Made by a program: the position numbers and the translations under genes. A stretch of DNA of 64,000 nt from Solea solea (taxonomy: Eukaryota > Chordata > Actinopteri > Pleuronectiformes > Soleidae): positions 21,197,025-21,261,024 of the forward strand of contig NC_081153.1 in the NCBI RefSeq assembly GCF_958295425.1, written 5' to 3'. Below, in pieces: positions 47,216-58,158 of this stretch. The notes beneath the pieces are model-generated. The model was not told where the DNA came from and made no database searches. It saw only the letters and a list, made by a program, of their open reading frames with translations. The stretch's first letter is position 1. Each line of letters starts with the position of its first letter.

Positions 47216-49602
47216 TGAACCCAGGCAGCAGGTTTCACTTTAGAAAAAAGTGGTTTTGTGGATTACGTGGATTAAAATTAACCTATATACATGTATAATA
47301 GGAAGTGACCACTACACATGAAATCATACCGGTATATTCAAGGTTTACCAAAAGAGTACAACTCTTAACCTCACTTGATCCGTCCACTACTAAAGAATGT
47401 TATTATTGGCAACTTCTCACAGTTTTCCAGCATAATTGCTTTCAAATTGAATAATGCAGCAAAATACAAAAGCCTATCACAAATACATAAGCCCAACAGA
47501 ATATGTATCTGTTTGCTGTGGTTGGAATTAACACAATAAATTCAGAAAATGGGGTCAAATATGTGCCTCTAGAATTTAATAGTAAATCAAATGGAGAAGG
47601 CGTCCTAGAGGCCAACGTGTTTGAAGTTTAATTATTAATTCTTACAATATTTCGATTTGGTAAAAAATAAATAATGTTTATTCCTTAATTCTTAAGAGAT
47701 TACTATTATTGATTTTTGACAATTTCTGTTGTTGGTGCAAATAGAAAAGCAATTTCTCATCTGTTTCCCCCTGCAACACACATTTGTACAAAGATCACGA
47801 CATTGGACAAACGTTTGTGCAAATGTAATTTGCTCATGCTCGTTACAACACATTGACTGATGTATATTTACATGAGGAAATTACATTTCCGCATGGGCAC
47901 CGTTCACCAAGGAGGAAACACAAGCTCCTAAAAGCATTAACTAAAAATTCATGGGAATTGTGACCGGGATGCTGATTAATCTGTGGATTCCATGTGAGTG
48001 TCTCTAAACGCCATGACAGGAAATGTAGGTGTGTCTCTTAACTCTTGCCACGTTGCACTGCAGAGCGAGAGGCACCATGTGGTACAACACACAGCTCAGT
48101 TAGCACTGTATTACTGCTGAATAATTGATGTCAGATGAGATGGAGTGTAATTTTGTTATCTAATCAGGTTTGCAGAGCAAAGTATGGTTGCTGCAACACG
48201 CAGCTGGTGCCAATCCAACTGTAACTCCCCCCATCAAGGCCTGATAGTATTATCAAGGCCTGGAACAATGGCTGGCTTTAGCCACAGTGTGTGTATGAGG
48301 CAGTCAGAGAGAGCAAGAGAGGAACTGATGGGCAGCTCACGTTGCTAACAAAAGCAAGCTTTGTCTGGGGATCATTGAGAGGAGAAACTTATATTTTCAC
48401 TCTAGTATCAATGACTGAATATGAAACCCTGAGGGGAGAGAAGGTACAGAGTGAGATTTCATCAACAAGTCTTTCCCTGCTCATTCTGCCTCTGCACATG
48501 TTTTATTTATTTTTTTATTCAAGTTAAGGTTTGGGTTTTCTTATTGTTTTTTTGTTAAAGGTCAAGTGTATATCTAGGGGAGTTTATTGAAAAGTCTATG
48601 CATGTTTGTACACATGTTTGGTTTTATAGCCTCAAAATCAAATGACCTGGGGTCAATATGAGCTAAAAATTATATCACTATATTACAACATGATATAGTA
48701 ATAAAGACCCAATTCACTTGCACTGCCATGTTTCTACAGCAGCCCGATGGACAAATCAGCCAGAGTGTACATTTTAAATTGGAAGCTTACGATGCAAATG
48801 GAAAAATAACTACATTTCTGCTATCCTAAGGCCTAACAAGTTTGTGCCATAGCATGTAAGAGAAGGACGGGGTTGAGTGGACGAGTCCTCCGTTTCTTAC
48901 AATCTGCAGTCTTATCATAATATGTCACATTGTACTTTATTATGACTGTAGGTTAAGACATTTTTAGGATTTATAAAAATATTGATTCTCCATTGCTCCA
49001 CAACATCGAGAGGAGTCCATTCTGGGAAGAGACCTGAGGTTAGACCCAGGACATGCTGGACAAACCACTTCTCGCTGCTACTTTGAGAACACCTCAGTAT
49101 CCACCAGTAGGAGTTGCTTGATTTAGCCAGGGACATGATTGTCTGGGGTGCCCTGCTGAGACTGCTGCCCCTGCAACCTGGGTAAGTGACAACAAGACAA
49201 AATTGATTCTCCACTGTCTGTGCGGTAATTAATAAGCAAAACAATTAGCCCCTGCTTTGAAAACTAGCTTTGATTTGGCTAACCTAGCTTAACTTAATGA
49301 CTGAAGGTTTCAATTTAAAAAAACATAATACTTGATTAAGTTCCAAAACTTTTGTATTGAAGGTAGAGTTTGTAGAGATGAGCTGTCTGATGTTTCCATC
49401 TCTAGGGTTTCTACCTGAAAGTCAATCAAAATTCTGGGCTATTGCAGAGAGCCAGAATGTTGTGGGATGCAGAGTCAAGCATGTGATCCATCCAGCTACG
49501 CAAATTATCTTTTAAGTTTATGGCCTGACTATATAAATCTTGCTGGTGAGAGCACATGGAAGCAAACCTATTTGGTTTTACTGCTGTGGAAGCACAATCT
49601 TG
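47216..49602. other. Unannotated stretch, no gene seen
   Basis: No gene seen. Frames 48291-48527 (+) and 48915-49244 (-) show no recognisable domain. Confidence 0.4.
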
Positions 49603-49730
49603 AGGTGTGCTAGCTAAATCAGGTGCGCTATCTGGTGCCTCCCAAGACTGTGGCCTTTTGCAGAGGGCTGAGTTTGATTCTGGCTTGTGGCCTTTTGCTG
49701 CATGTCTACTCCTTGCAAAGTTTTACCTCA
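49603..49730 (+). mobile_element. Degenerate tRNA-type SINE
   Basis: GTGTGCTAGCTAAATCAGGTGCGC (head-like), CAGAGGGCTGAGTTTGATTC (B-box-like region) and GGCTTGTGGCCTTTTGCTGCATGTC follow the order of a fish SINE in which a tRNA head is followed by TTGTGGCCCTTTGCTGCATGTC. The 3' part is missing and an (ATTAT)n microsatellite follows at 49733-49759. Confidence 0.5.
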
Positions 49731-49759
49731 TCTATTATATTATATTATATTATATTATA

Positions 49760-50574
49760 CTACTCCTACTTTGGACTGAATTTCCTTTTCCCTACACGGC
49801 AGTTATGCTAACTGTTTAGATAAAAGTATTTAGCCACTCCTCTGTGTCTTCATTACCAGTTGCAGTTCACCTACCTGGTTGTAACACACAGCGTAAACTC
49901 CAGGGTGGATATCTGAGGCTTTGACCGCTGATCCACCCTGCCACCAAATTTGTGAACCTAATGGGACGTTTCTGATTCCGAAACACAGACATTTTCACAT
50001 TTTTGACCTTGATATAAATTTAATTTGCTTTAGATTCCGGTCTGACTCCGTCGCGGTTGCAACCAGATTACAAACTGCCTCCTCAGCTTCATCTCTCTCA
50101 CCAAACCCAAGTGCGTCAGTAGGTTGCGGCTTAATATAGAGATGACCATTGTGTCCGGGCACTAAGGCCGTGTAACTATGCTAACATTCAGACTACTATA
50201 ATAACAGACTGGCAACAATTTGTGGCTGCAACCTCCCAGCATTTTCTCATTCCTCACCCAGGATAACACCGACCCACTCGTCAACCCACTCCCTCACCAC
50301 CCTGATTATAAAAAAAAAGAAAAGAAAACAGATATTTGTGCCAAGAAGGCTGTGACTACTACTTGTCATTACCGCAGCAAGGAGCCAGAGAAGTGGTGTG
50401 GGGTTTAGATGCTTGGGTTGCAGATATGCAAAGTAACCTGGTGGCAAGGAGAAACTGGGCAGCTCCCCCCTCCTGTGTCTCCTGTTCTTGCTGCTCTCAG
50501 CACTTCGTAATGCTTTTATAATTACATTCCACTACAGCTGAATCACGATGAGGTGATCACAGCACATGTAGATA

Positions 50575-50607
<33 letters not shown>

Positions 50608-50840
50608 CCAGCTGCTAAAACTTGTACTAACATCAGGTAGAGCTGTAGTGGTGAAAGATAAGTTACTTAAAGTACCAAAAGCAAAACGTAATAATACTCC
50701 AATACCTGTACTCCCAAACTCACTCAGAGAACTGCTAAATGTACTTCAGAAAAAAAGCAATTGATTGATTGATAAATTATTATATTATATCATTAGAATT
50801 TAATGTTCATACAGCGATGTCTAACCATCCGTTTACTGCT

Positions 50841-50871
<31 letters not shown>

Positions 50872-51129
50872 CATTATTATTATAAGCAGTAGCATCACCT
50901 CTATGGCACTTTTCATGAATAAAATGTTCTCAAAGTGCTTTTAATTAAACTTGAGACACAAATTAACACCATGACCATTAAAAGTGGATAATGGTGAAAA
51001 TCAAAACCCAGTATGAAAAGCATATGTTTGTTGCTGGAGTCAAAACGTAACTAGTGGTGTAGGTCGAGGTCTAACATTAAATCAAATAAATTTGAGGTGA
51101 ATTATAAATAAAATGGTATATGACACTGA
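49760..51129. other. Unannotated stretch with AT and ATT microsatellites
   Basis: No gene seen. (TA)n at 50571-50607 and (ATT)n at 50842-50884. Confidence 0.6.
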
Positions 51130-51220
51130 TTTGCCATTTTATTAGGTACACATGACACCCAGGGAGTTGCTGCCATATGATTGGCCAAATAGTATGTGCA
51201 GCAAGTGACACTGTCTATCC
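51130..51220 (+). mobile_element. Fragment of a TTTATTAGGTACAC repeat
   Basis: CCATTTTATTAGGTACACATG and GGGAGTTGCTGCCATATGATTGGCC are in the order of a fish repeat whose ends read TTTATTAGGTACAC and whose interior has GAGTTGCTGCCACATGATTGGC. The partner end is not found. Confidence 0.5.
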
Positions 51221-51770
51221 TTAGACCCTCACACTGAATGAGGGAAAAACCCCACAAAACCCTTGTACAGGGAAAAAAATGTGACAAACCTCAGGAAGGG
51301 CCAGAGAGGCGGGATCCCTCTCCCAGACACGTGTAGCCTCATAAAGAGGCCAGTTAGTGTTTACTGTAAACAAAACTGGTAGGAGCCGGCTTCACACATG
51401 ACCTCATTTATTTCAACAAACAATGGCTTTAGCTGAATGCTGATTGGACTCACCTGGATGAGTCCAAACGTAAATAGTTGTAGCTCTGCTGGAGACGATT
51501 CCATTTGCACTACACAGAAGGTTGAGCTATTTCATCTTTTCATCATTAAAGTCATTTTTATTTGTTGTTGTACCGAGACCTGGTTATCAGTAAGAACTAA
51601 AGGCACAGAGTCTGGAGAAGAACACAAAACGAAGACAGCTGAAATGAGAAGGATCTTAGACTCAGCTGTTCAAACACTCTGTGCTCCTGCCACTGGCCAA
51701 TCGAAACTATGGGAACAGTGATGGTCACAAAGTCATGCACAATATCTCTCTGAGCAACAGGGGGACGTAT

Positions 51771-51972
51771 GATGAGATGAGATTGAGATTGAGATTCAAC
51801 TTTATTGTCATTGAAAATACAAGTTTCGGGTAACAAAATGAGGTTTGCATCTCACCAGAAGTGCACCAAGCAGAAGTGCAAGAATATGAATATGTACAGA
51901 AGTAGATTTGTTCTATGGATAAATATAAATATAAAAAGAACAAATATGAATATGAATGAGCGTGCAGCACGG
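51771..51972 (-). mobile_element. L2-type LINE 3' end, reverse
   Basis: On the minus strand the segment ends ATGACAATAAAGTTGAATCTC followed by tandem AATCTC units, the classic 3' terminus of L2-clade LINEs. Upstream (minus strand) it carries CACTTCTGCTTGGTGCACTTC and ATTTTGTTACCCGAAACTTG. This is a strongly 5'-truncated copy that abuts a second LINE copy. Confidence 0.7.
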
Positions 51973-51974
51973 TG

Positions 51975-52904
51975 GATCAGAATCAGAATCAGAATCAGAA
52001 TCAGCTTTATTGGCCAAGTATGTAACACATACAAGGAATTCGACTCCGGTTTTTCAAACACACGCTGTACATGAAACATAGACATCAACATAACTTAACA
52101 GACTGCATCTTCTGTGCTCCTATTGCTGCGGTAGGCAAACTGGTATGGGTCCAGTGTGGGTGGGAGGCAGTTCTTCATGTGTGCCAGGACCAGTCGCTCA
52201 AAGCACTTCATAATAATGGGTGTGAGTGCTACAGGGCGATAGTCATTCAGGCACGTCGGGCTGGAGTGTTTCGGCACTGGGACGATGGAGGTAGCTTTGA
52301 GGCATGCTGGCACAGCTGCTTGGGCGAGGGACAGGTTAAATATGTCCGTAAAAACCCCTGTATGCTGTTCCGCACATGCCCTAAGCACACGCCCGGGGGT
52401 GCCATCTGGACCAGCAGCCTTTCGGGTGTTGATGCGGCTCAGTGCAGCATGGACGTCTGTGGGGGTTAATGAGAGGGGCTGGTCATCTGCAGGGGGTCCG
52501 GTATAAAAGTGATTTAGCTCGTTCAGGAAGGAGACATCTGTTGTTATTGGGGTGGAGTAGCTGGGTTTGTAGTCACTGATGGCCTGGATGCCCTGCCACA
52601 TGCGTCTGGGGTCGAAAGTTGGAGAAGTGTTCCTCTACCTTCTGCTTGTAGCAGTGCTTGGCCTTGATGATGCCCCCCCTCAGGTTTGCCCTGGATGTGC
52701 TGTAGGCATGTGCAACACTGACGATGGTGGTGTTGATATAGTCCAGCACAGAGGAGGTGTAGCTGTTGATATCTGTGTAAGAACCACAGGTAGCCTGAGA
52801 AGCAAACATACTCCAGTCTGTGTGATGGAACTTGTCCTGAAGTACAGTGGCTGTCCCCACTGGCCACACTTTGATGTTTGTCACTGATGGCTTCACACGT
52901 TGGA
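51975..52904 (-). mobile_element. Truncated L2/Maui-type non-LTR retrotransposon
   Basis: The minus-strand order is: a diverged endonuclease/RT linker, the N-terminal part of reverse transcriptase, an internal deletion at about 52095, then a 3' end GGCCAATAAAGCTGATTC with tandem GATTCT units (51977-52004). The RT palm with its catalytic aspartates is missing, so the copy is dead. The 3' tail differs from that of its neighbour at 51771, so they are two independent insertions in the same orientation. Confidence 0.8.
52095..52896 (-). pseudogene. Reverse transcriptase fragment of the LINE
   Basis: The frame 52896-52573 reads KVWPVGTATVLQDKFHHTDW and SYTSSVLDYI, then [22 protein letters not shown]. 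It shifts by one base near 52605 into the frame 52601-52095, which reads [51 protein letters not shown] and [17 protein letters not shown]. These are RT motifs 0 to 2 of the CR1/L2/jockey-like group. A block of roughly 45 residues (the NQKPWM region) is missing between VSVAHAY and the preceding TT. The frame ends at motif 2a, before the aspartate-bearing motifs. The plus-strand frames over the same span are shadows. Confidence 0.85.
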
Positions 52905-53091
52905 TGAGTATGAACAGTCAAAATGACCGCTAGGGTCTTTATCGTAGATGCATAATTTTTTTTTGCCAATTTTCGAATGTTTCGGTGGACGAATTTTCGG
53001 TGCATCTTTAGCGACCACCAAAGAGCAGCTGGCACTGGATCAAATGCACCCTTTTTAGAGACTTACTCCATGGAGCTCCACTTGGACACCT

Positions 53092-53240
53092 TACTAGATA
53101 GCCATCACTCCTGGAAAACTACAACTTTGTTGTAGGTCTACCCACTTGCGTACAGAGGCACTTTCATCTAGGTCCGGTGGTCACGCCTCTTGGAAAGTGG
53201 GAGCTGACTACAACTTTTCCAGACTCATACTCAATATCAT
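53092..53240 (+). repeat. Unclassified dispersed repeat, copy 2
   Basis: Partner of 8853-9036, with the same blocks in order and on the same strand. It follows the LINE remnant after a short AT-rich stretch. Confidence 0.7.
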
Positions 53241-54033
53241 TTCTGAGTCTGGTGTTAGCTATTCTAGTCTAACACTGCTGAATTCATATCCAAAAAGGAT
53301 AAAGTAAAAGTACAGATCCCGACCTGAGCTGCTCCTGGAGCGTGTTGCAGAACTCTTCAAGTGGCAAAAACCTCTGTGATGCCAAGTACGCAGCTCTAAC
53401 TGCTACCACATGTTACAGTTACTCCCACTTGCAACCACTGAGGCCCTTCTGGTGGGTAAAGAAAAGATGAACGATCTGAAAAGCAGAACATTCTGCAGAA
53501 ACATTTATCTGTTTCTACTTTAAACATGTGTGTTTTATTGTTTCTAAGATGCAGATTGTGTGTTCTCAGCAACATAAACCACTAAACAAGCCAGTGTGTT
53601 TTATATGCTAATTATAACCCAAACAGACACACTAAATAAGCGAGGCGGGTGTATTGATTTTCATCCAGCTCATTATTGGGGCCGATATAACCAGCCAGAT
53701 TCTTTCCTCTGCTCCAAAAAGTTGGATGGAGCGATCAAAAGGATTACTAACCCGCGTTATTGTTCTCTCTCTGAGGATTTAATGTTTATTTAAGGTGACA
53801 AACAGTTTTCTGAGCAATACCAGGAAGTATTCAGTGTAAAGAACTTGGTGGGATTCATGGGAAATTTTAAAAAGAGGAGATGATAGAAGAAAAATAATAA
53901 GAAACATTTGTTTCACATGTTTGGAGGTCCAACTTTTCTTAATTGTTGTTGTCCAAGCCTTTGAGTCTAAATGTATCAATTAGTGGAATTTCAGAAGTAC
54001 TGGCAGACAACACTTGGGAAGGGCAGGTAGATA
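53241..54033. other. Unannotated stretch, no gene seen
   Basis: Only short frames (53596-53793, 53779-53979), none with a recognisable domain. Confidence 0.45.
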
Positions 54034-54564
54034 TACACTGCATGGCCAAAAGAAAAGTCGCAACCTGGATTTAACTAAGCAAATAGGTGCAGTTGGTCAG
54101 GTCTAGGTTCAACAACATTATGTGCCCAAAGAATGAGGTCAGCTGACTACCTGAATATACTGAATTACCAGATTATTCCATCAAAGCATTTTTTTCTTCC
54201 CTGATGACATGGGCATATTCCAAGATAACAATACCAGGATTCATCAGGCTCAAATTGTGAAAGAGTGGTTCAGGGAGTTCGGGGAGCATGAGACATCCTT
54301 TTCACACATGGATTGGCCACCACAGAGTCCAGACCTTAATCCCATTGAGAATCTTTGGGATGTGCTGGAGAAGGCTTTGCTCAGTGGCCCGACTCTCCCA
54401 TCATCAATACAAGATCTTGGTGAAAAATGAATGCAACACTGGACGGAAATAAATCTTGTGACATTGCAGTAGCTTATGGAAACAATGCCACAGTGAATGA
54501 GTGCCGTAATCATAGCTAAAGGCGGTCCAACCAGGTGGCAACTTTCTTTTGGCCAGGCAGTGTA
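54034..54564 (+). mobile_element. Internally deleted Tc1-like transposon, 531 bp
   Basis: The left end TACACTGCATGGCCAAAAGAA and the right end TTCTTTTGGCCAGGCAGTGTA form near-perfect inverted repeats, each abutting a TA dinucleotide. A complete Tc1 element is about 1.3-1.7 kb, so about two thirds is missing. The retained interior carries the transposase C terminus (54209-54430). It abuts an LTR-like scrap on the right. Confidence 0.85.
54209..54430 (+). pseudogene. Tc1-like transposase C-terminal fragment
   Basis: The frame holds [18 protein letters not shown] with the second catalytic aspartate, then [20 protein letters not shown] with the catalytic glutamate. By my count 40 residues lie between D and E, not the 34 of classical Tc1 elements. 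The extra residues fall in [14 protein letters not shown]. The first aspartate and the DNA-binding domain are missing, so the fragment is nonfunctional. The ATG at 54209 is incidental. Confidence 0.85.
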
Positions 54565-54565
54565 C

Positions 54566-54655
54566 ATTGATGAGGGGAGACAATTAGTCACAGGTGAAAC
54601 AAATTGGGGCAGGTGCATGTACTCAAAGAGGCAGGAAACACAGAAAGTGAAGACT
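54566..54655 (-). mobile_element. LTR-like scrap (reverse)
   Basis: The minus strand reads ACTTTCTGTGTTTCCTGCC, TGCACCTGCCCCAATTTG and TTTCACCTGTGACTAATTGTC, block-like to the segments at 14770 and 46615. It lies between the Tc1 element and the tandem duplication. Confidence 0.3.
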
Positions 54656-54682
54656 GACAACATAAAAATAATTAAAAAAATA

Positions 54683-54799
54683 ACTAGTACCGCGCGCGGT
54701 TCTGAACGGGTTCGAGCCGACCCACGCGGGTCGCCGTGTGCCACGGCTCCCCGCGTGCCTCGCGCTCTCACCCGTTCATTCACCGCGCGCGGTACTAGT
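54683..54799. repeat. 117-bp cloverleaf-like GC-rich element, copy 1
   Basis: The ends ACTAGTACCGCGCGCGGT and ACCGCGCGCGGTACTAGT are perfect 18-bp inverted repeats, extended by AAAATA/TATTTT outside. Inside, a second stem pairs GAACGGGT (54704-54711) with ACCCGTTC (54770-54777). Within it lie three hairpins: CGACCC-ACGC-GGGTCG (54718-54733), CCGTG-TGC-CACGG (54734-54746) and CGCG-loop-CGCG (54752-54764). GTTCGAGCC at 54710-54718 fits the pol III B-box consensus GWTCRANNC. It stands out from AT-rich surroundings by its very high CpG content. Confidence 0.9.
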
Positions 54800-54884
54800 T
54801 ATTTTCAGTACTAGTTATTTTCAGCGGCGTCCCCGCGCATGTCGATCCAAATTTCGGGGGGATCGGGCAACGTATGGCAAAGTT

Positions 54885-55640
54885 ATAGGGCACTTCCTGT
54901 TTAAAATGGCTGACTTCCTGTTCGGTCAAATGCGCGTCCGTTAACGAGTACAGGGAAGTTCCCTTGTCTTACATATCAAGTTTTGTTCAGATCGGTCAAT
55001 CTTAGAGTTTACTTCCTGTTTCGGGCATTCCACTTCCTGTTGGGAGGTCATCTTTTGCAGACATGCTCAGGACAGGTCCCTGGTGTCACATATAAGCTTT
55101 CGTGCAAATCGGACAACGTACGGCAAAGTTAGAGGGCACTTCCTGTTTAAAATGGCCAACTTCCTGTTTGTCTCTGGAAACATGTTCAGGGACAGTCCCG
55201 TAACTCACATATCTAGTTTCGTGTCAATCGGACAATGTAAGACTTTACTTCCTGTTTCGGGCGTTCCACTTCCTGTAGGGAGGTGACCTTTTACGGAGAT
55301 GCTCAGGACAGGTCCCTGGTGTCACATATAAGGTTTTGTGCAGATCGGACAATGTACGGCAAAGTTAGAAGGCACTTCCTGTTTAAAATGGCCGACTTCC
55401 TGTTCGGTCAACGGCGTCTCCGTAAACATATTCAGGGAAGGTCCCGTAACTCACATATAAGGTTTCGTGCAAATCGGACAACGTACGGCAAAGTTAGAGG
55501 GCACTTCCTGTTTAAAATGGCCGACTTCCTGTTCGTCTCCGGAAACATGTTCAGGGAAGGTCCCGTAACTCACATATCTAGTTTCGTGTCAATCGGACAA
55601 TGTAAGACTTTACTTCCTGTTTCGGGCGTTCCACTTCCTG
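54885..55640 (+). promoter_or_regulatory. Homotypic cluster of 14 ACTTCCTG (ETS-type) motifs
   Basis: I count 14 exact ACTTCCTG strings in about 750 bp (reverse complement CAGGAAGT, the ETS-family core with flanks), all in the same orientation. They come in pairs such as CACTTCCTGTTTAAAATGGC followed by GACTTCCTG. The cluster is a by-product of the subrepeat array; binding is not shown. Confidence 0.5.
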
Positions 55641-55766
55641 TAGGGAGGTGACCTTCTACGGACATGTAGAGGAAGGGTCTGGGGTCCCACATACTAAGTT
55701 TCAAGTGGATACAACAATCCCTGTTGGAGCAGCATCAAAAACTATAAATGTAATTCTGTCTGCTAT

Positions 55767-56564
55767 CACCAGGGGGCGCTGTATTTGAAAATGAATATTT
55801 TCATATAGACGTGTTCAGGGCCGGACTGTCATCAATCCTTGCAAGTTTGGTTCAGATCGGACCAGGATTGGCAAAGTTGTAACAGTTTGTTTTTTTAGAA
55901 TTTTCTACCACCACCAGGAGGCGCTGTTTTCAAAATGTACCGTTTCAGCAACACAGTCGTCTTCAGCAACTAACCATCATCAACTATAGCAAGTTTGGTT
56001 GGGATCAGACCTTCCATCGCGAAGTTATAAGAGTTTCATTGTCTGTTATGAAAAATTATTATTATCTCCAATTTTGGCGCCCCCTATCTCGTACGCCATA
56101 CAATATTTTAAAAAGCTTTTGATAACTTTTGATGCTCAACTCGTCTACATTGATCTCACCAAGTTTGAAGGTGATCGCACAAAAGCTCTAGGAGGAGATA
56201 ATTGAAATACCAGCTGTCATATTGTCTGCTGTCACCAGGGGGCGCTGTTTTCGAAATTTATTATTTTCATATAGACGTCTTTAGGGCCGGACTATCATCA
56301 ATCCTAGCAAGTTTGGTTCAGATTGGACCAGGATTCACGAAGTTGTAGCAGTTTGATTTTTTGTCCCAAAAATCCGACTTTGCGTCGTTGCCATGGCAAC
56401 ACCGTTAAACGATTTGTCGTCATATTGATCACGCATCATCTACCATGTGTTTTGACTGTTGTCACCAATTTTGAGTGCGGTACGATTATCTGTGTAAAAG
56501 TTATTCCCGAAATCGTAAAAAAACTTTTTTTTGGTGTATTTTCTTTCACCACAAGGAGGCGCTG
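55767..56564 (+). promoter_or_regulatory. Four CTCF-like motifs in one orientation, unit 1
   Basis: Sites at 55767-55781 (TCACCAGGGGGCGCTG context), 55911-55925 (CCACCAGGAGGCGCTG), 56233-56247 (CACCAGGGGGCGCTG) and 56549-56564 (CCACAAGGAGGCGCTG). All agree with the vertebrate CTCF core CCASYAGRKGGCRSY as I remember it and point the same way. Function is inferred from motif only. Confidence 0.5.
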
Positions 56565-57201
56565 TTTTCAAACTTCACCGTTTTTTCATAGACGTCTTCA
56601 GCCATGGCCCATCATCAATCATAGCAAGTTTGGTTCGGATCGGACCTTCCATCGCAAAGTTATAAGAGTTTTGTTTTTCTGATGCGAAACATCAGAATCA
56701 TCACGAACTTTGCCGCCCCCTATCTCGTGCGCCGTGCGACATTTGAAAAAACTTTTGATACCGTGAGCTCCTCAACTGGTCCACAGGGACCTCACCAAGT
56801 TTGAAGGTGATCGCACGAAAACTCTAGGAGGAGTTAGTTCAAATACCATTGCTGCGAATTCGCCAAAATCGCCAAAAAATGGCCAATCAACCCAAGATGG
56901 CGGCTTTCCTGTTGGGTTTGGATCATGGTCATAATGTAATTTTTTCTTCATCCTGACCCACTACACATGTGTACCGATTTTCGTGCATGTGCGATAATTG
57001 TGTTGGTCATGGTGAATTTTGACAGGTCGCTTCGCACGTTTTGGCCCCTCCCACATTCAATTTTCGACGCACATTCCCCGAACCTTTTTCAGACGTAAAT
57101 TTACACCACGATTGATGCGGTCACAAAAATTGGTGAGTTTTGGGGTATGGGAAAGGCCTCAAAAACGCGATTTACTTTAAGGAATAATAAGAATAAAAAT
57201 A

Positions 57202-57318
57202 ACTAGTACCGCGCGCGGTTCTGAACGGGTTCGAGCCGACCCACGCGGGTCGCCGTGTGCCACGGCTCCCCGCGTGCCTCGCGCTCTCACCCGTTCATTC
57301 ACCGCGCGCGGTACTAGT
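57202..57318. repeat. 117-bp cloverleaf-like GC-rich element, copy 2
   Basis: Identical by eye to copy 1 (54683-54799) over all 117 bases, although the surrounding units have diverged at scattered sites. Same inverted ends and internal hairpins. The outer AAAAATA/TATTTTT extension is even longer here. Confidence 0.9.
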
Positions 57319-57404
57319 TATTTTTAGTACTAGTTATTTTCAGCGGCGTCCCCGTGCATGTCGATCCAAATTTCGGGGGGGATCGCGGCAACGTATGGCA
57401 AAGT

Positions 57405-58034
57405 TATAGGGCACTTCCTGTTTAAAATGGCCGACTTCCTGTTCGGTCAAATGCGCGTCCGTAAACGTGTTCAGGGAACTTCCCTTGTCTTACATATCAA
57501 GTTTTGTTCAGATCGGACAATCTTAGAGTTTACTTCCTGTTTCGGGCATTCCACTTCCTGTTGGGAGGTCACCTTTTGCAGACATGCTCAGGACAGGTCC
57601 CTGGTGTCACATATAAGGTTTTGTGCAAATCGGACAATGTACTGCAAAGTTAGAGGGCACTTCCTGTTTAAAATGGCCAACTTCCTGTTCATCTCTGGAA
57701 ACATGTTCAGGGAAGGTCCCGTAACTCACATATCTAGTTTTGTGTCAATCGGACAATGTAAGACTTTACTTCCTGTTTCGGGCGTTCCACTTCCTGTAGG
57801 GAGGTGACCTTTTACGGACATGCTCAGGACAGGTCCCTGGTGTCACATATAAGATTATGTGCAAATCGGACAACGTACGGCAAAGTTAGAGGGCACTTCC
57901 TGTTTAAAATGGCCGACTTCCTGTTTGTCTCCGGAAACATGTTCAGGGAAGGTCCTGTAACTCACATATCTAGTTTCGTGTCAATCGGACAATGTAAGAC
58001 TTTACTTCCTGTTTCGGGTGTTCCACTTCCTGTA
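57405..58034 (+). promoter_or_regulatory. Homotypic cluster of 12 ACTTCCTG motifs
   Basis: The unit 2 counterpart of 54885-55640, with 12 exact ACTTCCTG strings, all in the same orientation. Confidence 0.5.
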
Positions 58035-58158
58035 GGGAGGTGACCTTTTACGGACATGTTGAGGAAGGGTCTGGGGTCCCACATACTAAGTTTCAAGCGG
58101 ATACAACAATCCCTGTTGGAGCAGCATCAAAAACTATAAATGTAATTCTGTCTGCTGT

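Larger units (their letters stand above)
54683..57201 (+). repeat. Large tandem unit 1 (2519 bp)
   Basis: Direct duplicate of 57202-59590, with the start-to-start distance exactly 2519. Layout: a 117-bp foldable head; an array (about 54870-55650) of subrepeats built from CAAATCGGACAACGTACGGC, CACTTCCTGTTTAAAATGGC and CGTGTCAATCGGACAATGTA; then a noncoding body with recurring GCAAGTTTGGTTCGGATCGG, ACCAAGTTTGAAGGTGATCGC and four CACCAGGGGGCGCTG-like boxes; ending TTTACTTTAAGGAATAATAAGAATAA. I recognise such AAGTTTGGT/GATCGG sequences as a fish dispersed repeat but cannot name it. Open frames such as 55283-55651 are periodic translations of the array and are not genes. Confidence 0.9.

Noticed and set aside
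52071..52887. Plus-strand frames 52071-52469, 52285-52506 and 52579-52887
   Set aside because: They lie opposite the reverse transcriptase fragment, which has clear RT motifs on the minus strand.
57358..57807. 149-residue open frame, with similar frames at 55283-55651 and 57804-58043
   Set aside because: The peptides are periodic translations of the ACTTCCTG subrepeat array. The same nucleotide blocks recur in other phases, there is no domain, and the frames end wherever the array changes phase.
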